The position numbers and the translations under genes were made by a program. A stretch of 64,000 nucleotides of DNA from Commensalibacter nepenthis (GTDB lineage Bacteria; Pseudomonadota; Alphaproteobacteria; Acetobacterales; Acetobacteraceae): contig NZ_JASBAN010000001.1 in the NCBI RefSeq assembly GCF_029953305.1, positions 1,387,501 through 1,451,500 of the forward strand, in the 5' to 3' direction. Of the stretch, positions 1-9,946 are shown piece by piece. Every line of letters begins with the position of its first letter. Position 1 is the stretch's first letter. Below the pieces are notes generated by a model. The model was given only the letters and a program-made list of their open reading frames with translations. It was not told where the DNA came from and searched no databases.

Positions 1-528
1 GCAAAAACAAAGAATACATTCATAAAGACCATCCATTTTTTTGCGCTCTTCGATACTTTGAAGGCGTTCTTTATCAGGTGGCGGTGGAGTATCAGATTTT
101 AACCAAGGTTCTACCTCACGTAATTGCGCATAGGGTCCGCTGAGGTCAGGAATTAAATCTTTGACGACAGGCATATGAGGTAATGGATAAATGGGTACAT
201 CGGAATCAATATCTTTGATATATTTCAAACATGCGAGGGTATTATGTCCATCAATATTCATCGCACATGAACCACATACCCCTTCACGGCAAGAACGACG
301 GAAAGAAAGGGTGGGGTCAATTTCATTTTTGATGTAGATTAACGCATCCAATACCATTGGGCCAATTTTATCTAGATCGATTTCATACGTGTCAGTAACA
401 GGATTACGATCATCATCGGGACTCCAGCGATAGATTTTAAACCGTTTGACATTTTTTGCATCAGGAGCCGCATGAAATGTTTTTCCAACACCGATACGAC
501 TATTTTGGGGTAATCTAAATTCAACCAT
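1..528 (-). CDS. sdhB: Succinate dehydrogenase iron-sulfur subunit (partial, C-terminus off the left edge)
   Basis: Iron-sulfur subunit of succinate:quinone oxidoreductase (complex II), passing electrons from SdhA flavin to the membrane quinone site. The first 176 residues are visible. The plant-type ferredoxin domain shows the 2Fe-2S ligands Cys80, Cys85, Cys88 (motif [10 protein letters not shown]) and Cys100. The sequence is cut exactly in the first 4Fe-4S ligand cluster (ECILCFC). I place the start at the ATG whose complement is at 526-528, because the reading frame gives the family N-terminus and a purine-rich ribosome site lies just upstream. It is the last gene of sdhCDAB, 21 bases after the sdhA stop. 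The edge of the window truncates it, not a mutation. Confidence 0.96.
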   Translation of the reverse strand, partial: MVEFRLPQNSRIGVGKTFHAAPDAKNVKRFKIYRWSPDDDRNPVTDTYEIDLDKIGPMVLDALIYIKNEIDPTLSFRRSCREGVCGSCAMNIDGHNTLACLKYIKDIDSDVPIYPLPHMPVVKDLIPDLSGPYAQLREVEPWLKSDTPPPPDKERLQSIEERKKMDGLYECILCFC

Positions 529-549
529 AATTTTTTACCTTTCTTTCTC

Positions 550-2361
550 TTAATATACCCGTTTTTTCGGTGGGAATGTTTGAATCTCATCTGTCAAAGT
601 ATTCATATGTACTGGACGATAATCCAAGGACACTTCACCTTTGTCATTAAGGAAAGAAACTGTGTGTTTTAACCAATCTTTATCATCGCGATCTGGATAA
701 TCATCATGTGCATGCGCACCACGGCTTTCTTTGCGTGCTTCAGCACTGACCATTGAAACGGTTGCATTGGCGAGAAGATTTTCGAATTCCAATGCTTCCA
801 TAAGATCTGTATTCCAGATCAAAGATTCATCCGCAACTGAAATATCAGCTAGTTCAGGCCATAGTTTTTCGATTTTTGTCACACCGTCTTTAAGGTTTTG
901 ATTATTACGGAAAACAGCGGCATGACGTTGCATGGTGCGTTGTAAGGAATCACGCATTTGTGCAACTCTGGTATTTCCTTTGGCGTATCTTAATTTGTCT
1001 AAACGAGCGATCGCATCTTCGCCAGCACCTGCGGGTAATGGGGCAATTGCGTCATGAGGTTTCAAGATTTCTTTGGCGCGTAATGCAGCAGCACGACCAA
1101 AAACGATCAAATCGAGTAAAGAGTTAGTTCCAAGACGGTTTGCACCATGAACAGAGACACAGGCTGCTTCACCCACAGCCATGAGGCCAGGAACCGTTGC
1201 ATCAGGATTTTCTTTGGTTGGGCGAATGACTTCGGCATGAATATTAGTAGGAATACCACCCATATTATAATGCACGGTTGGTAAAACAGGAACGGGGTTT
1301 TTGGTTACATCAATACCAGCAAAGACCCTGGATGTTTCAACGATACTTGGTAAACGTTCATGCAAGATGTCTGCACCAAGATGTTCAAGGTGCAACATAA
1401 TATGGTCTTTGTTTGGACCACAGCCACGTCCTTCGTTAATTTCAACAATCATCGCACGAGAGACAACATCACGAGAAGCAAGGTCTTTGGCATGAGGAGC
1501 ATAACGTTCCATGAAACGTTCGCCTTCAGAGTTGGTTAGATATCCACCTTCACCACGGCACCCTTCGGTCAACAAACAGCCTGCTGGGAAAATACCTGTT
1601 GGATGGAATTGAATAAATTCCATGTCTTGGGTTGGAATACCAGCACGCATTGCCATTGCATTTCCGTCGCCAGTACAAGTATGGGCTGAAGTACAAGATT
1701 GAAAAGTTCGTCCATATCCACCTGTTGCTAATACAACGAGATTAGCACGGAAACGGTGCATTGTGCCATCGTCAAGGCACCAAGCCATCACCCCTTTACA
1801 CGCGCCTTTGTCATCCATAATCAGATCAAGGGCAAAATATTCAATAAAGAATTCTACGTCATGCTTGAGGCTTTGTTGGTATAAAGTATGTAAAATGGCA
1901 TGTCCTGTTCTGTCAGCAGCAGCACAAGCACGTTGAACGGGTTCTTTACCAAAATCGCTCATATGTCCACCAAAGGGACGTTGATAGATTTTTCCATCTT
2001 CGGTACGTGTAAAAGGGACACCCATATGTTCAAGTTCATAAACAGCAGGTACAGCTTCACGGCATAGATACTCAATCGCATCTTGGTCGCCTAACCAATC
2101 TGATCCTTTAATGGTATCATACATGTGCCATTGCCATTTATCTTCGGCCATATTGCCCAAAGATGCGGCAATACCGCCTTGGGCTGCGGTTGTATGGCTG
2201 CGTGTAGGAAAAACTTTGGTGATACAAGCTGTTTTTAAGCCAGCGGCACCCATACCCAATGTTGCACGAAGTCCAGAGCCACCAGCGCCAACAACAATAA
2301 CATCATATGCATGATCGACAATGCGATAACTGCGTTGTGAAGGTAAGGTTATGGTATTCAT
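550..2361 (-). CDS. sdhA: Succinate dehydrogenase flavoprotein subunit
   Basis: Catalytic FAD subunit of complex II, oxidising succinate to fumarate in the TCA cycle on the inner face of the membrane. 603 residues, the usual length. The Rossmann motif GAGGSG is at 25-30. The covalent flavin site SHTTAAQGG gives His56 as the histidyl-FAD residue. Active-site motifs HPTGIFPAG and [10 protein letters not shown] are present. The C-terminal part has the expected [16 protein letters not shown] segment. It lies 33 bases downstream of sdhD and 21 bases upstream of sdhB in one operon. Its presence argues for a working oxidative TCA cycle, which several other acetic acid bacteria lack. Confidence 0.98.
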   Translation of the reverse strand: MNTITLPSQRSYRIVDHAYDVIVVGAGGSGLRATLGMGAAGLKTACITKVFPTRSHTTAAQGGIAASLGNMAEDKWQWHMYDTIKGSDWLGDQDAIEYLCREAVPAVYELEHMGVPFTRTEDGKIYQRPFGGHMSDFGKEPVQRACAAADRTGHAILHTLYQQSLKHDVEFFIEYFALDLIMDDKGACKGVMAWCLDDGTMHRFRANLVVLATGGYGRTFQSCTSAHTCTGDGNAMAMRAGIPTQDMEFIQFHPTGIFPAGCLLTEGCRGEGGYLTNSEGERFMERYAPHAKDLASRDVVSRAMIVEINEGRGCGPNKDHIMLHLEHLGADILHERLPSIVETSRVFAGIDVTKNPVPVLPTVHYNMGGIPTNIHAEVIRPTKENPDATVPGLMAVGEAACVSVHGANRLGTNSLLDLIVFGRAAALRAKEILKPHDAIAPLPAGAGEDAIARLDKLRYAKGNTRVAQMRDSLQRTMQRHAAVFRNNQNLKDGVTKIEKLWPELADISVADESLIWNTDLMEALEFENLLANATVSMVSAEARKESRGAHAHDDYPDRDDKDWLKHTVSFLNDKGEVSLDYRPVHMNTLTDEIQTFPPKKRVY

Positions 2362-2394
2362 TATTTAATATATCCTGTTTCTTTTATTTCTTGA

Positions 2395-2805
2395 TTATTT
2401 TTTGGCTGGAGCAAGAGCAATTTTTAAAATGGAAATAACAGAGAGCAGCCCTAAAAAGAAAGTTCCGCCTTTAATGACTAAATCAAGGATTGTTTTGTTT
2501 TTACCACGAGCATAATCGCTGGTAATGACTTGTAATCCCATTTGCATATGGTGAAAGGTTAAAATCATCAAAGAGAGTAATAAGACGGTATTAACTGGTT
2601 TTCCAGCCCATTGTACGACATTTTTATGGTCTGCATCACCCAGTCTTAACATTTGAATAATAAACCAAATGGATAAAGGTGCGCTGCCGATTGCTGTTAA
2701 CCGTTCGGCTTTCCAATGTTCAACAATGTGATGACCAGCACCTAATTGACGCATACGACCAAGGTTAGAACGTAAAATAGTAGGGCGATCTGAAGGGGTT
2801 GTCAC
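2395..2805 (-). CDS. sdhD: Succinate dehydrogenase membrane anchor subunit
   Basis: Small membrane anchor of complex II; with SdhC it binds heme b and ubiquinone. 136 residues with three hydrophobic segments (about 42-55, 70-92 and 108-132). The family signature is visible in HHMQMGLQVITSDYA, with His85/His86 near the heme and Asp97-Tyr98 near the quinone site. The cytoplasmic N-terminus contains the RMRQLGAGHHIVEHW stretch typical of alphaproteobacterial SdhD. It follows sdhC by 75 bases and precedes sdhA by 33, so sdhCDAB is read as one unit. Confidence 0.93.
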   Translation of the reverse strand: MTTPSDRPTILRSNLGRMRQLGAGHHIVEHWKAERLTAIGSAPLSIWFIIQMLRLGDADHKNVVQWAGKPVNTVLLLSLMILTFHHMQMGLQVITSDYARGKNKTILDLVIKGGTFFLGLLSVISILKIALAPAKK

Positions 2806-2880
2806 TTGTAGTTTCTCCTAAAAACTTAATAATACATTACAAAAATATGAGTGATTATTCATTATATAATTGCGTATTTA

Positions 2881-3333
2881 TTATTTTTTCTTTTTACCTA
2901 ATTTCTTGCCTATAATAATCGTCCATAACCCAAGCGTTAAGGCAGAGATACTGACAATATCTATTTTACTATCTTGATTAATTTCTTCTTTTTCCAAACG
3001 CTTTGCGGTGCTGTCCCACACCAGATGACGTATTCCACGGATAAAGTGAAGAAAGAAAGAGGCTGAAAAACCAAATAAAACAAGCTGTCCAGGAAAGCTG
3101 CCTGTGACTTTTTGAACTTTTTTAAACGATTTTGGACCTTTTGCTGCGGATGCAAGCCAAGCAACCATGATCGCTGATCCAAAAGATAAAGCTGCCCCAG
3201 TAATACGATTTAAAATAGACAAGGACATCGAAGGGATAGGTTTATAAACTTGCAAATGCGGTGACATAGGTCGTTTTTTAAGAGAACCATCGCTCGTATG
3301 GCCGACATAAAAAGTTTCGCGTATATCCAACAT
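2881..3333 (-). CDS. sdhC: Succinate dehydrogenase cytochrome b556 subunit
   Basis: Cytochrome b anchor of complex II. 150 residues with three membrane segments. The signature RPMSPHLQVY...LSILNRITG spans about 21-46 and the heme-ligand region HFIRGIRHLVWD covers 96-107, with His96 the expected axial ligand. The usual His of the first signature (SILHR) is Asn42 here. The C-terminus is unusually lysine-rich (KKLGKKKK). It is the first gene of sdhCDAB. On the minus strand upstream a TTGACT-like -35 (complement of 3418-3423) and TATAGG (complement of 3392-3397) can be seen, but their 20-base spacing is long, so the promoter is only tentative. Confidence 0.93.
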   Translation of the reverse strand: MLDIRETFYVGHTSDGSLKKRPMSPHLQVYKPIPSMSLSILNRITGAALSFGSAIMVAWLASAAKGPKSFKKVQKVTGSFPGQLVLFGFSASFFLHFIRGIRHLVWDSTAKRLEKEEINQDSKIDIVSISALTLGLWTIIIGKKLGKKKK

Positions 3334-3705
3334 AATTATTTCCTAATGTATCATTTTCGGCATAGTGCCAAGTAAATTACTTAGGTCTTAACCTATACCC
3401 CGTTATTCAATAGGTCTAGTCAATTTATTAGGAGAAAGTAGATATTTTAATTAAAAAACATATAGTTTTTTGTATATAATGCGTTTTGTATGGCTTGCTT
3501 ATAATGATAAAAAATGCGTGAGTCTATAGTATGGTAAATAGACGAAAGAGATTTATGAGTAAGCGTATTAGAATTTTGAAATTTGAGGATAGATTAGGTA
3601 AAACAGAAATTATTAATAGTGCCTTTTGCTTTGATAGGAATAGTGTATAATTCCACTGACTTTGCATAAGCTGTGCCAGAGCGAATAATACAAGGATCCT
3701 TTACA
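3334..3705. other. Gene-free AT-rich stretch between sdhC and the broken gene
   Basis: About 370 bases with no supportable gene. It must hold the sdhCDAB promoter at its left end. A 31-codon reading frame starting at about 3555 has no recognisable content. An open stretch in the frame of the following pseudogene begins just after a stop at 3667, so some of the right end may be decayed coding sequence. Confidence 0.5.
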
Positions 3706-4183
3706 ATGACTTTATATCCAAATGGCAAAATATATTTTACAAGAGAAGATGACGATAACAACGTATCTATTCAAAGATGCCATTCAATTTCTTTCTTTTT
3801 ATAACAAACCCACAATAATGTAGTGCAGAAAGAAAAGATAGACTTATATGAGCATGATGGAGGATGTCCAGAAATAAAATCTGTTTTCTTTGGAAATATA
3901 CAAAATAAAAAAATATATTTTCGTTATGGTTGTTTGGGATTCTAAACATCTTAAGATTGGTATAGATGGCGATTCCTATCAAACATATGTTTATACCAAG
4001 AATCAGCAAGGAATATTGTCACTTGATAAAGTGATTTCAGATGATGACAATCTATCAAGTTTTGAGGGCGACAATAACTGTAAAAATGATATTAATCCCG
4101 ATAGTGACGATGACGGTTATGTAAAATATAAGTATAAAACCACAGCAGATATAAAGAAATATTTAAAGCAAAAATATCATTAG
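3706..4183 (+). pseudogene. Broken gene of unknown function (nonsense codon plus frameshift)
   Basis: Reading from the ATG at 3706, frame 1 codes a plausible hydrophilic start (MTLYPNGKIYFTRED...), meets TAA at 3802, then continues in the same frame with protein-like sequence (VVQKEKIDLYEHDGGCPEIK...) to a TAA at 3943. Frame 2 is open from 3890 to 4183 and continues in similar style (VVWDSKHLKIGIDG...), ending in an acidic SDDDGY segment. The three pieces have the same aromatic- and Asp-rich flavour, so one ancestral gene of about 150 codons with a nonsense mutation and a frameshift near 3925-3945 is likely. Alternatively the 97-codon frame 3890-4183 is itself a gene. No family recognised. 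Confidence 0.45.
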
Positions 4184-4225
4184 ATATACACAAAGAATAT
4201 ATTTTAATTATTTGGAAAAAAGAAC

Positions 4226-4537
4226 ATGGATTTTTATACAGGAAAACCTGATCGGGCTATCAAGCATTTTGGTATTATTCATTATACTTATGAGACGTCT
4301 CAGGCAGTTGGTTTGATGAAGGCAATTACAAATGCGTTTAGGTACGAGACCGATGTTAAGCAGCAATCGGATGAGGATGCGTTGTTAGCTATAGAAAATT
4401 TGGTTTTAGAAAGGAAACCCAATGCTAATGTGGTCTATGATATGAATGTATCCATGGTGCATATCCCTATACAAGGAAGCTATTGTATTATTACGAAAAT
4501 ATTCGCCAGTTACGGTGCTTATCAAGATGTATGGTAA
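4226..4537 (+). CDS. Small protein, possibly YbjQ-like fold
   Basis: 103 residues, no signal peptide or membrane segment. A ribosome site (GGAAAAAAG) sits about 7 bases before the ATG. The order of a strand (IKHFGIIHY), a helix around 26-40, an acidic helix containing DEDALLAIENLVL, then NANVVYDMNV and GSYCIITKIF resembles the layout of the YbjQ/heavy-metal-binding family. The similarity is in pattern only and no metal ligands are conserved. It lies 42 bases after the broken gene and is followed by a hairpin shared with asd. Both may belong to one small accessory patch between sdh and asd. Confidence 0.45.
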   Translation: MDFYTGKPDRAIKHFGIIHYTYETSQAVGLMKAITNAFRYETDVKQQSDEDALLAIENLVLERKPNANVVYDMNVSMVHIPIQGSYCIITKIFASYGAYQDVW

Positions 4538-4542
4538 TTAAT

Positions 4543-4573
4543 AAAAAAAAGCGAGAGATGTTCCCTCGCTTTA
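4543..4573 (-). terminator. Rho-independent terminator of asd, shared with the convergent small gene
   Basis: Stem aaagcgag (4548-4555) pairs with ctcgcttt (4565-4572) around a 9-base loop. On the minus strand the stem is followed by a run of T (complement of a-run 4543-4550), which is the classical form for ending asd. On the plus strand a weaker T-rich tail follows. Confidence 0.8.
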
Positions 4574-4601
4574 TACTTTATATCTCGTTTGATGCCCAGA
4601 A

Positions 4602-5624
4602 TTATTTCTGAGAAACCAGATTTTGTGCCACCATAGATTCTGCAATTTGTACCGTATTTAATGCAGCACCTTTGCGTAGATTGTCAGAAACGCACCACAA
4701 AGCCAAACCATTAGGAACCGTTGGATCAATGCGTAATCTGGAAACATAAGATGCATCTTCACCAGCAGCTTCGATTTGTGTGACATATCCTTCATCTTGG
4801 CGTTCATCATATAAAATGACACCTTCTGCATTACGCAGTGCTTTGCGCGCTTTTTCCAAATCAACAGGGCGTTCACATTCAATCGTGATGGCTTCACCAT
4901 GCCCAATGAAAACAGGAACACGAACACAGGTTGCGATCACGGCAATATCTGGATCCAGAATTTTTTTGGTCTCAACCGTCATTTTCCATTCTTCTTTGGT
5001 AAATCCGTCATCCATGAATTTATCAATATGGGGAATACAGTTAAACGCAATTTGCTTGGTAAAGTTACCACGTGTAATGCTTTCCCCAATCAAAGAGGCT
5101 TTAGTTTGGGTAAAAAGTTCATCCATTCCTTTTTTACCAGCTCCACCAGTGGCTTGATAGGTTGAGACCACGATTCTTGTTATTTTAAAAAGTTCATGTA
5201 GTGGTTTTAACGCCACCACCATTTGAATGGTTGAACAATTAGGATTCGCAATAATATTGCGTTTTGCTTTTTTAAGGGCTTCGGGGTTTACTTCTGGCAC
5301 GACTAATGGCACGTCGGGTTCCATACGGAAATAAGAGGTATTATCCACCACGATACATCCTGCTTCAGCAGCTTTTGGCGCATAAATTGCAGACACAGAT
5401 GCCCCAGCAGAAGCCAATACAAAATCCCATCCGTTAAAGTCAAAGGTTTCAAGATTTTGAATTTTAAGAACTTTTTTATCACCAAAAGAAATTTCTTTGC
5501 CAGCAGAGCGAGGGGAAGCAAGCGCTGCAATATCTTTAATTGGAAAATTCCGTTCAGCAAGAATTTTTAAAATTTCTCTGCCAACAGCTCCTGTTGCGCC
5601 CATAACGGCTACGCGATAACCCAT
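4602..5624 (-). CDS. asd: Aspartate-semialdehyde dehydrogenase
   Basis: Reduces aspartyl-4-phosphate to aspartate semialdehyde with NADPH, the branch point to lysine/diaminopimelate, threonine and methionine. 340 residues, normal length. The N-terminal nucleotide-binding loop GATGAVG is at 9-15. The catalytic Cys130 lies in NPNCST. The dimerisation domain contains the HIDKFMDDGFTKEEWKM segment and a C-terminal GAALNTVQIAE typical of the family. A monocistronic gene, flanked by the hairpin at 4543-4573 and by a 212-base gap on its 5' side. Confidence 0.97.
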   Translation of the reverse strand: MGYRVAVMGATGAVGREILKILAERNFPIKDIAALASPRSAGKEISFGDKKVLKIQNLETFDFNGWDFVLASAGASVSAIYAPKAAEAGCIVVDNTSYFRMEPDVPLVVPEVNPEALKKAKRNIIANPNCSTIQMVVALKPLHELFKITRIVVSTYQATGGAGKKGMDELFTQTKASLIGESITRGNFTKQIAFNCIPHIDKFMDDGFTKEEWKMTVETKKILDPDIAVIATCVRVPVFIGHGEAITIECERPVDLEKARKALRNAEGVILYDERQDEGYVTQIEAAGEDASYVSRLRIDPTVPNGLALWCVSDNLRKGAALNTVQIAESMVAQNLVSQK

Positions 5625-5836
5625 AGTTCTTTTATCCTTAGATTAGGTTCATAAATCTTAGAGGTTATAGTTTACCTGTTTATTTTTGGATGTAAACGCA
5701 CGAAAATAAAAAACTAGCGAAAGAGATCACGATTGCACGAGATGGACAAAAATAACTATGAATTTTTATTTATGTCTTTAAAAAAGAAGATACAAAATTT
5801 TTAGTAATCTTTTAGGATCGGTTAGAAGAGTAAAAT

Positions 5837-6958
5837 ATGAATTTGCCCAGCAATGTTTATCAGGCAAGAGTAAAAGCAGGGACTTTAAAACAAGATGACG
5901 CACAACAAAAAATCGTGTTGTTATTCGATCAATTGTGTAAATCACTCGCAACTTATCAACCTGCTGTGCATTCTGTTGAAAGCGGGCTTTTGGGGTCTTT
6001 GAAAAGCCTTTGGCACAAGCCCCAGCAACCTCCAAAAGGGATTTATTTGGTTGGTTCTGTTGGGCGAGGGAAATCAATGTTAATGGATTTGTTTTTTGAA
6101 CAAGTCCCCGTCCAGCATAAAATCAGAACACATTTTCATATTTTTATGCAAGAGACTTACAAACGGTTTCATATCTTAAAACAACAATCAGGCAAAGGGG
6201 GAGATCCAATTCCTGATTTAGCCAAAGAGCTGGCTCAAAAAGCATGGCTTCTTTGTTTTGATGAATTCCAAGTTAATGATATTGCCGATGCGGTGTTGTT
6301 GGGTCGTTTGTTTGAGCAGCTTTTTGCACTGGGTGTGGTGGTTGTAGCGACTTCTAACGTCAAGATTTCTGCACTCTTTCAAAATAGACCTGGGGCAGAT
6401 GCATTCAAGCCTTTTATTAAAATTTTATCTCAACAAATGATAGAGATAGAGTTGAATGCTGCTCAAGATTATCGTTTAGGTCGTCCCGAAGATGAAAAAC
6501 GATGGTTGGTTCCTTGTACTGCCGAAAATAAAGAGCGTTTAGACCATATTTTCCTAAGTGAATCTCATGGTCGCCCCGTTAAAGAGGAAATTTTGACTGT
6601 GATGGGCAGAGCATTTCATGTGCCTTGTGCTTCTGGGATTGTGGCTCGGTTTTTATTTCGGGATTTATGCGATGTTAATTTGGGGGTAGGCGATTATCTA
6701 GCGCTTGCTCAGCGTTTCAAAGTGATTATTTTGGATGAGATTCCAAGGTTTAATCCAGATAATATGAATGTTATTGAACGTTTCACAATGCTTATTGATG
6801 TGTTATACGAACAAAATGTCAAATTATATGTTTCTGCAGAAGCAGAGTTTGAAGAAATTTATCGTAAAGAAGATCGAAGAGCGTTTTTTGAGCGTACGAT
6901 TTCACGTCTAAATGAAATGCAAGGACAAAACTGGGGAAGTGCAGCTCGGGCTTCGTAA
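5837..6958 (+). CDS. zapE: Cell division protein ZapE (AFG1-like ATPase)
   Basis: AFG1/ZapE-family P-loop ATPase; in E. coli ZapE acts at the divisome under stress, and the mitochondrial homologue helps clear respiratory subunits. 373 residues. Walker A GSVGRGKS is at 73-80. Walker B is in LLCFDEFQVND, followed by sensor-type VVVATSN. The C-terminal part has the FLFRDLCDVNLGVGDYLAL signature and the HRAF-type RRAFFERTISRL region. The gene lies directly before sucA, a neighbourhood (zapE near TCA dehydrogenase genes) common in alphaproteobacteria. Confidence 0.93.
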   Translation: MNLPSNVYQARVKAGTLKQDDAQQKIVLLFDQLCKSLATYQPAVHSVESGLLGSLKSLWHKPQQPPKGIYLVGSVGRGKSMLMDLFFEQVPVQHKIRTHFHIFMQETYKRFHILKQQSGKGGDPIPDLAKELAQKAWLLCFDEFQVNDIADAVLLGRLFEQLFALGVVVVATSNVKISALFQNRPGADAFKPFIKILSQQMIEIELNAAQDYRLGRPEDEKRWLVPCTAENKERLDHIFLSESHGRPVKEEILTVMGRAFHVPCASGIVARFLFRDLCDVNLGVGDYLALAQRFKVIILDEIPRFNPDNMNVIERFTMLIDVLYEQNVKLYVSAEAEFEEIYRKEDRRAFFERTISRLNEMQGQNWGSAARAS

Positions 6959-6983
6959 ATGGGTTGTGGCTTTCGATTTATAT

Positions 6984-6989
6984 TATAAT
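6984..6989 (+). promoter_or_regulatory. Candidate -10 box for the sucA-sucB-lpd operon
   Basis: A perfect TATAAT lies 36 bases before the sucA ATG in the short zapE-sucA gap. The hexamer at the 17-base distance (6961-6966, gggttg) is a poor -35, so this is a tentative extra promoter for the operon. Confidence 0.35.
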
Positions 6990-7024
6990 TGTTTCAAAAC
7001 GAAAAAGTAAGGAAGAAAATTAAG

Positions 7025-9901
7025 ATGGCGATAAATGATCATATTGCAAGTGTGTTCAGCGGATCAAATAGTGCCTATCTTGCTGATTTATATGCACAAT
7101 GGGTGGAAGATCCAAATAGCGTTGACCCTTCATTTTCAGAACTATTTATTGCATTAGATGATGCACAAAATATCGTTATTAAGGATGCTCGCGGTGCGTC
7201 TTGGGCGCCACGCCCTGTAACAGATATTGTGGTTGAGACGGATGAAAAAGCACCGTCATCTTCAAAAGGCGATAAAATTTCCAAAGATCAATTGTATAAA
7301 GCTGCACAGGATAGTATGCGCGCAATTCAGTTGATTGATGCATATCGTGCATTTGGACATCAATATGCACGGTTGGATCCTCTGCAACTTAGTCAAAGAC
7401 ATTTAGTTGCCGAGCTTGAACCAACAACATACGGTTTTACGTCTCAAGATATGGATCGCCCTATTTTTATTGGAAAAAATAGGGCTGTTTTTTTATCTAA
7501 GGAAATACATACATTACGTGAGATTGTTGCTGGGTTACAGCAGATTTATTGTCGTTCTATTGCTTGGGAATATATGTATTTACAGGATCATGAACAGCGC
7601 CAATGGTTGATGCAAAGAATAGAGCAATTGGGTTCTATTTCTTTAGCGAATGATGATAAAAAAAGAATATTGCAAGAATTGACCGAGGCGGTTGGATTTG
7701 AAGCCTTTTGTCAAAAAAGATATGTGGGCGTGAAGCGTTTTGGTCTTGATGGCGGTGAAGTTACAATCCCTGCATTACATGCTGTGATTAGGCATGCAGT
7801 CATGAAATATAATGTCAAATCGATCGGTATGGGTATGGCGCATCGTGGGCGGTTGAATGTATTAACCAATGTTGTTGGCAAGCCATTTACTGCGTTGTTT
7901 CATGAATTTGCTGGGGGCTCTTATAAGCCTGACAGCATTCCAGGTGCTGCGGATGTGAAATATCATCTTGGATATCGTAAGCAGGTCGAGATTGAAGGAA
8001 AATCTGTCGAGCTTTCAATGGCGTTTAATCCCTCTCATTTAGAAGCAGCGGGGGCTGTTGTTGAGGGGCAGGTTCGTGCAGAGCAAGATCATGATGGTCA
8101 AAAGCATTTGGCTGTTTTGTTGCATGGAGATGCTGCCTTTGCTGGGCAAGGTGTGGTTTATGAAATTCTAGCCATGTCACGATTACCCGCTTATGAAACG
8201 GGTGGAACGGTTCATATTATTACCAATAATCAAATTGGATTCACAACCTCGCCCGAGTTGGCTTTTTCTGGATATTATGGTTCAGATGTTGCCAAAGTTG
8301 CTCGTGCACCGATTGTTCATGTGAATGGTGATGATCCAGAGGCAGTTGTCAAAGTCATGCAACTTGCTGTGGAATTCAGAGAGCAATTTGCAACAGATAT
8401 TGTGGTTGATTTGGTTTGTTATCGTCGGAATGGTCATAATGAAACGGATGAGCCAGCATTCACGCAACCTTTGATGTATAATGCTATTCGGCAGCATGAA
8501 ACAATTTATAAAAAATACGCAGAAAAACTGGCGAATGAAGGTGTAATCACCTCTGTTGACAGTGAAGCCAATTGGAATGGGTTCCAAGAATATTTGCAGG
8601 CAAGCTATAATGCATCTCAGAATTATCGTGTCAATGAGATGGATTGGGTGAGTGCTGAATGGCAAAAAATGAAATGGCGTGGTCAAGAGCGTCAAGAAGA
8701 AGCAACTGCTATCTCTAGAGATGTGGCTTTGAAAATTGGAAAAGCATTATCCTCTTATGCCGATGGGTTTGATTGTCATTCGAAATTGATTCGTCAGTTA
8801 GAAGCAAAAGCACAAATGTTCTCCTCAGGTGAGGGAATTGATTGGGCAACGGGTGAAGCTCTGGCTTTTGGTAGCTTATTATTAGAAGGACACCCCGTTC
8901 GTTTATCAGGTCAAGATTGCCAAAGAGGTACTTTCAGTCATCGTAATGCCGTTTTATTTGATCAGAAAACACAGCAACCTTATGTATTGTTAAATCATAT
9001 TCAGCCAGAACAGGCACAGATTGATATTTATAATTCGTTTTTATCTGAGTTTGCAGTGCTTGGCTTTGAATATGGGTATAGTTGTACAAATCCAAATGCT
9101 TTAGTCTTATGGGAAGCTCAGTTTGGGGATTTTGCTAACGGGGCTCAAATCATTATCGATCAATTTATTAGTGCCGGGGAAAGTAAATGGCTGCAAATGT
9201 CTGGTTTGGTCATGTTGTTACCTCATTCTCAAGAAGGACAAGGGGCAGAGCATTCTTCGGCAAGATTGGAACGTTTCTTACAGCTTTGTGCTGATGATAA
9301 TATGCAGGTTTGTAATTTAACGACACCAGCCAATTATTTCCATGCGTTGCGCCGTCAGTTAAAGCGCAATTATCGCCAACCTTTGGTGATTATGTCCCCC
9401 AAATCTTTATTAAGACATAAATTGGCACAATCGTCGCTTGCTGAATTTATTGATGGAACCAAATTCTTGTCTGTGATTGACGAAGTTGATCCTATTGTCG
9501 TTAAAGATAAAGTGCAACATGTTGTATTATGTTCCGGTAAAGTCTATTATGATTTATGGACACGTCGCCTTGAATTAAGAGGGACATCACAATCGGAGCC
9601 AGTAGCCTTGGTGCGTATGGAACAAATTTATCCATTCCCAGCACAGGAATTGAAAGAAATTCTTGCACAATATCCAAATGCCGAGATCGTTTGGTGTCAA
9701 GAAGAACCAGAAAATATGGGCGCTTGGAATTTTGTAGATCGTAAAATTGAAAAATGTTTACGGGAAATGAAACATCAATGTACGTTTGTTAAGTATACAG
9801 GACGCTTGCCTGCTGCCAGCCCAGCTTCTGGTTTATCCTCAGTGTATAAAGCAGAGCAAGAAGGGTTAATTAATCAGGCGTTAAATTATCAAAAAGTTTA
9901 A
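7025..9901 (+). CDS. sucA: 2-oxoglutarate dehydrogenase E1 component
   Basis: Thiamine diphosphate-dependent E1 of the 2-oxoglutarate dehydrogenase complex, decarboxylating 2-oxoglutarate and succinylating the E2 lipoyl arm. 958 residues from the ATG at 7025, which is preceded by the ribosome site AAGGAAG; an in-frame TTG at 6989 would add 12 residues but has no ribosome site. The N-terminal E2-binding segment (GSNSAYLADLYAQW) is present. Active-site motifs are GMAHRGRLNVL, the HGDAAFAGQG diphosphate-binding loop and the GFTTSP loop. The C-terminal transketolase-like domain ends in the CQEEPENMGAW region. First gene of sucA-sucB-lpd. Confidence 0.97.
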   Translation: MAINDHIASVFSGSNSAYLADLYAQWVEDPNSVDPSFSELFIALDDAQNIVIKDARGASWAPRPVTDIVVETDEKAPSSSKGDKISKDQLYKAAQDSMRAIQLIDAYRAFGHQYARLDPLQLSQRHLVAELEPTTYGFTSQDMDRPIFIGKNRAVFLSKEIHTLREIVAGLQQIYCRSIAWEYMYLQDHEQRQWLMQRIEQLGSISLANDDKKRILQELTEAVGFEAFCQKRYVGVKRFGLDGGEVTIPALHAVIRHAVMKYNVKSIGMGMAHRGRLNVLTNVVGKPFTALFHEFAGGSYKPDSIPGAADVKYHLGYRKQVEIEGKSVELSMAFNPSHLEAAGAVVEGQVRAEQDHDGQKHLAVLLHGDAAFAGQGVVYEILAMSRLPAYETGGTVHIITNNQIGFTTSPELAFSGYYGSDVAKVARAPIVHVNGDDPEAVVKVMQLAVEFREQFATDIVVDLVCYRRNGHNETDEPAFTQPLMYNAIRQHETIYKKYAEKLANEGVITSVDSEANWNGFQEYLQASYNASQNYRVNEMDWVSAEWQKMKWRGQERQEEATAISRDVALKIGKALSSYADGFDCHSKLIRQLEAKAQMFSSGEGIDWATGEALAFGSLLLEGHPVRLSGQDCQRGTFSHRNAVLFDQKTQQPYVLLNHIQPEQAQIDIYNSFLSEFAVLGFEYGYSCTNPNALVLWEAQFGDFANGAQIIIDQFISAGESKWLQMSGLVMLLPHSQEGQGAEHSSARLERFLQLCADDNMQVCNLTTPANYFHALRRQLKRNYRQPLVIMSPKSLLRHKLAQSSLAEFIDGTKFLSVIDEVDPIVVKDKVQHVVLCSGKVYYDLWTRRLELRGTSQSEPVALVRMEQIYPFPAQELKEILAQYPNAEIVWCQEEPENMGAWNFVDRKIEKCLREMKHQCTFVKYTGRLPAASPASGLSSVYKAEQEGLINQALNYQKV

Positions 9902-9946
9902 ATTTGTTACAATAAGAATTTATAAAGACAAAACAAGAAAGTAATT

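Noticed and set aside
372-590. 72-codon minus-strand frame overlapping sdhA end and sdhB start
   Set aside because: It is an out-of-frame reading of sdhB; the sdhB frame shows the ferredoxin cysteines.
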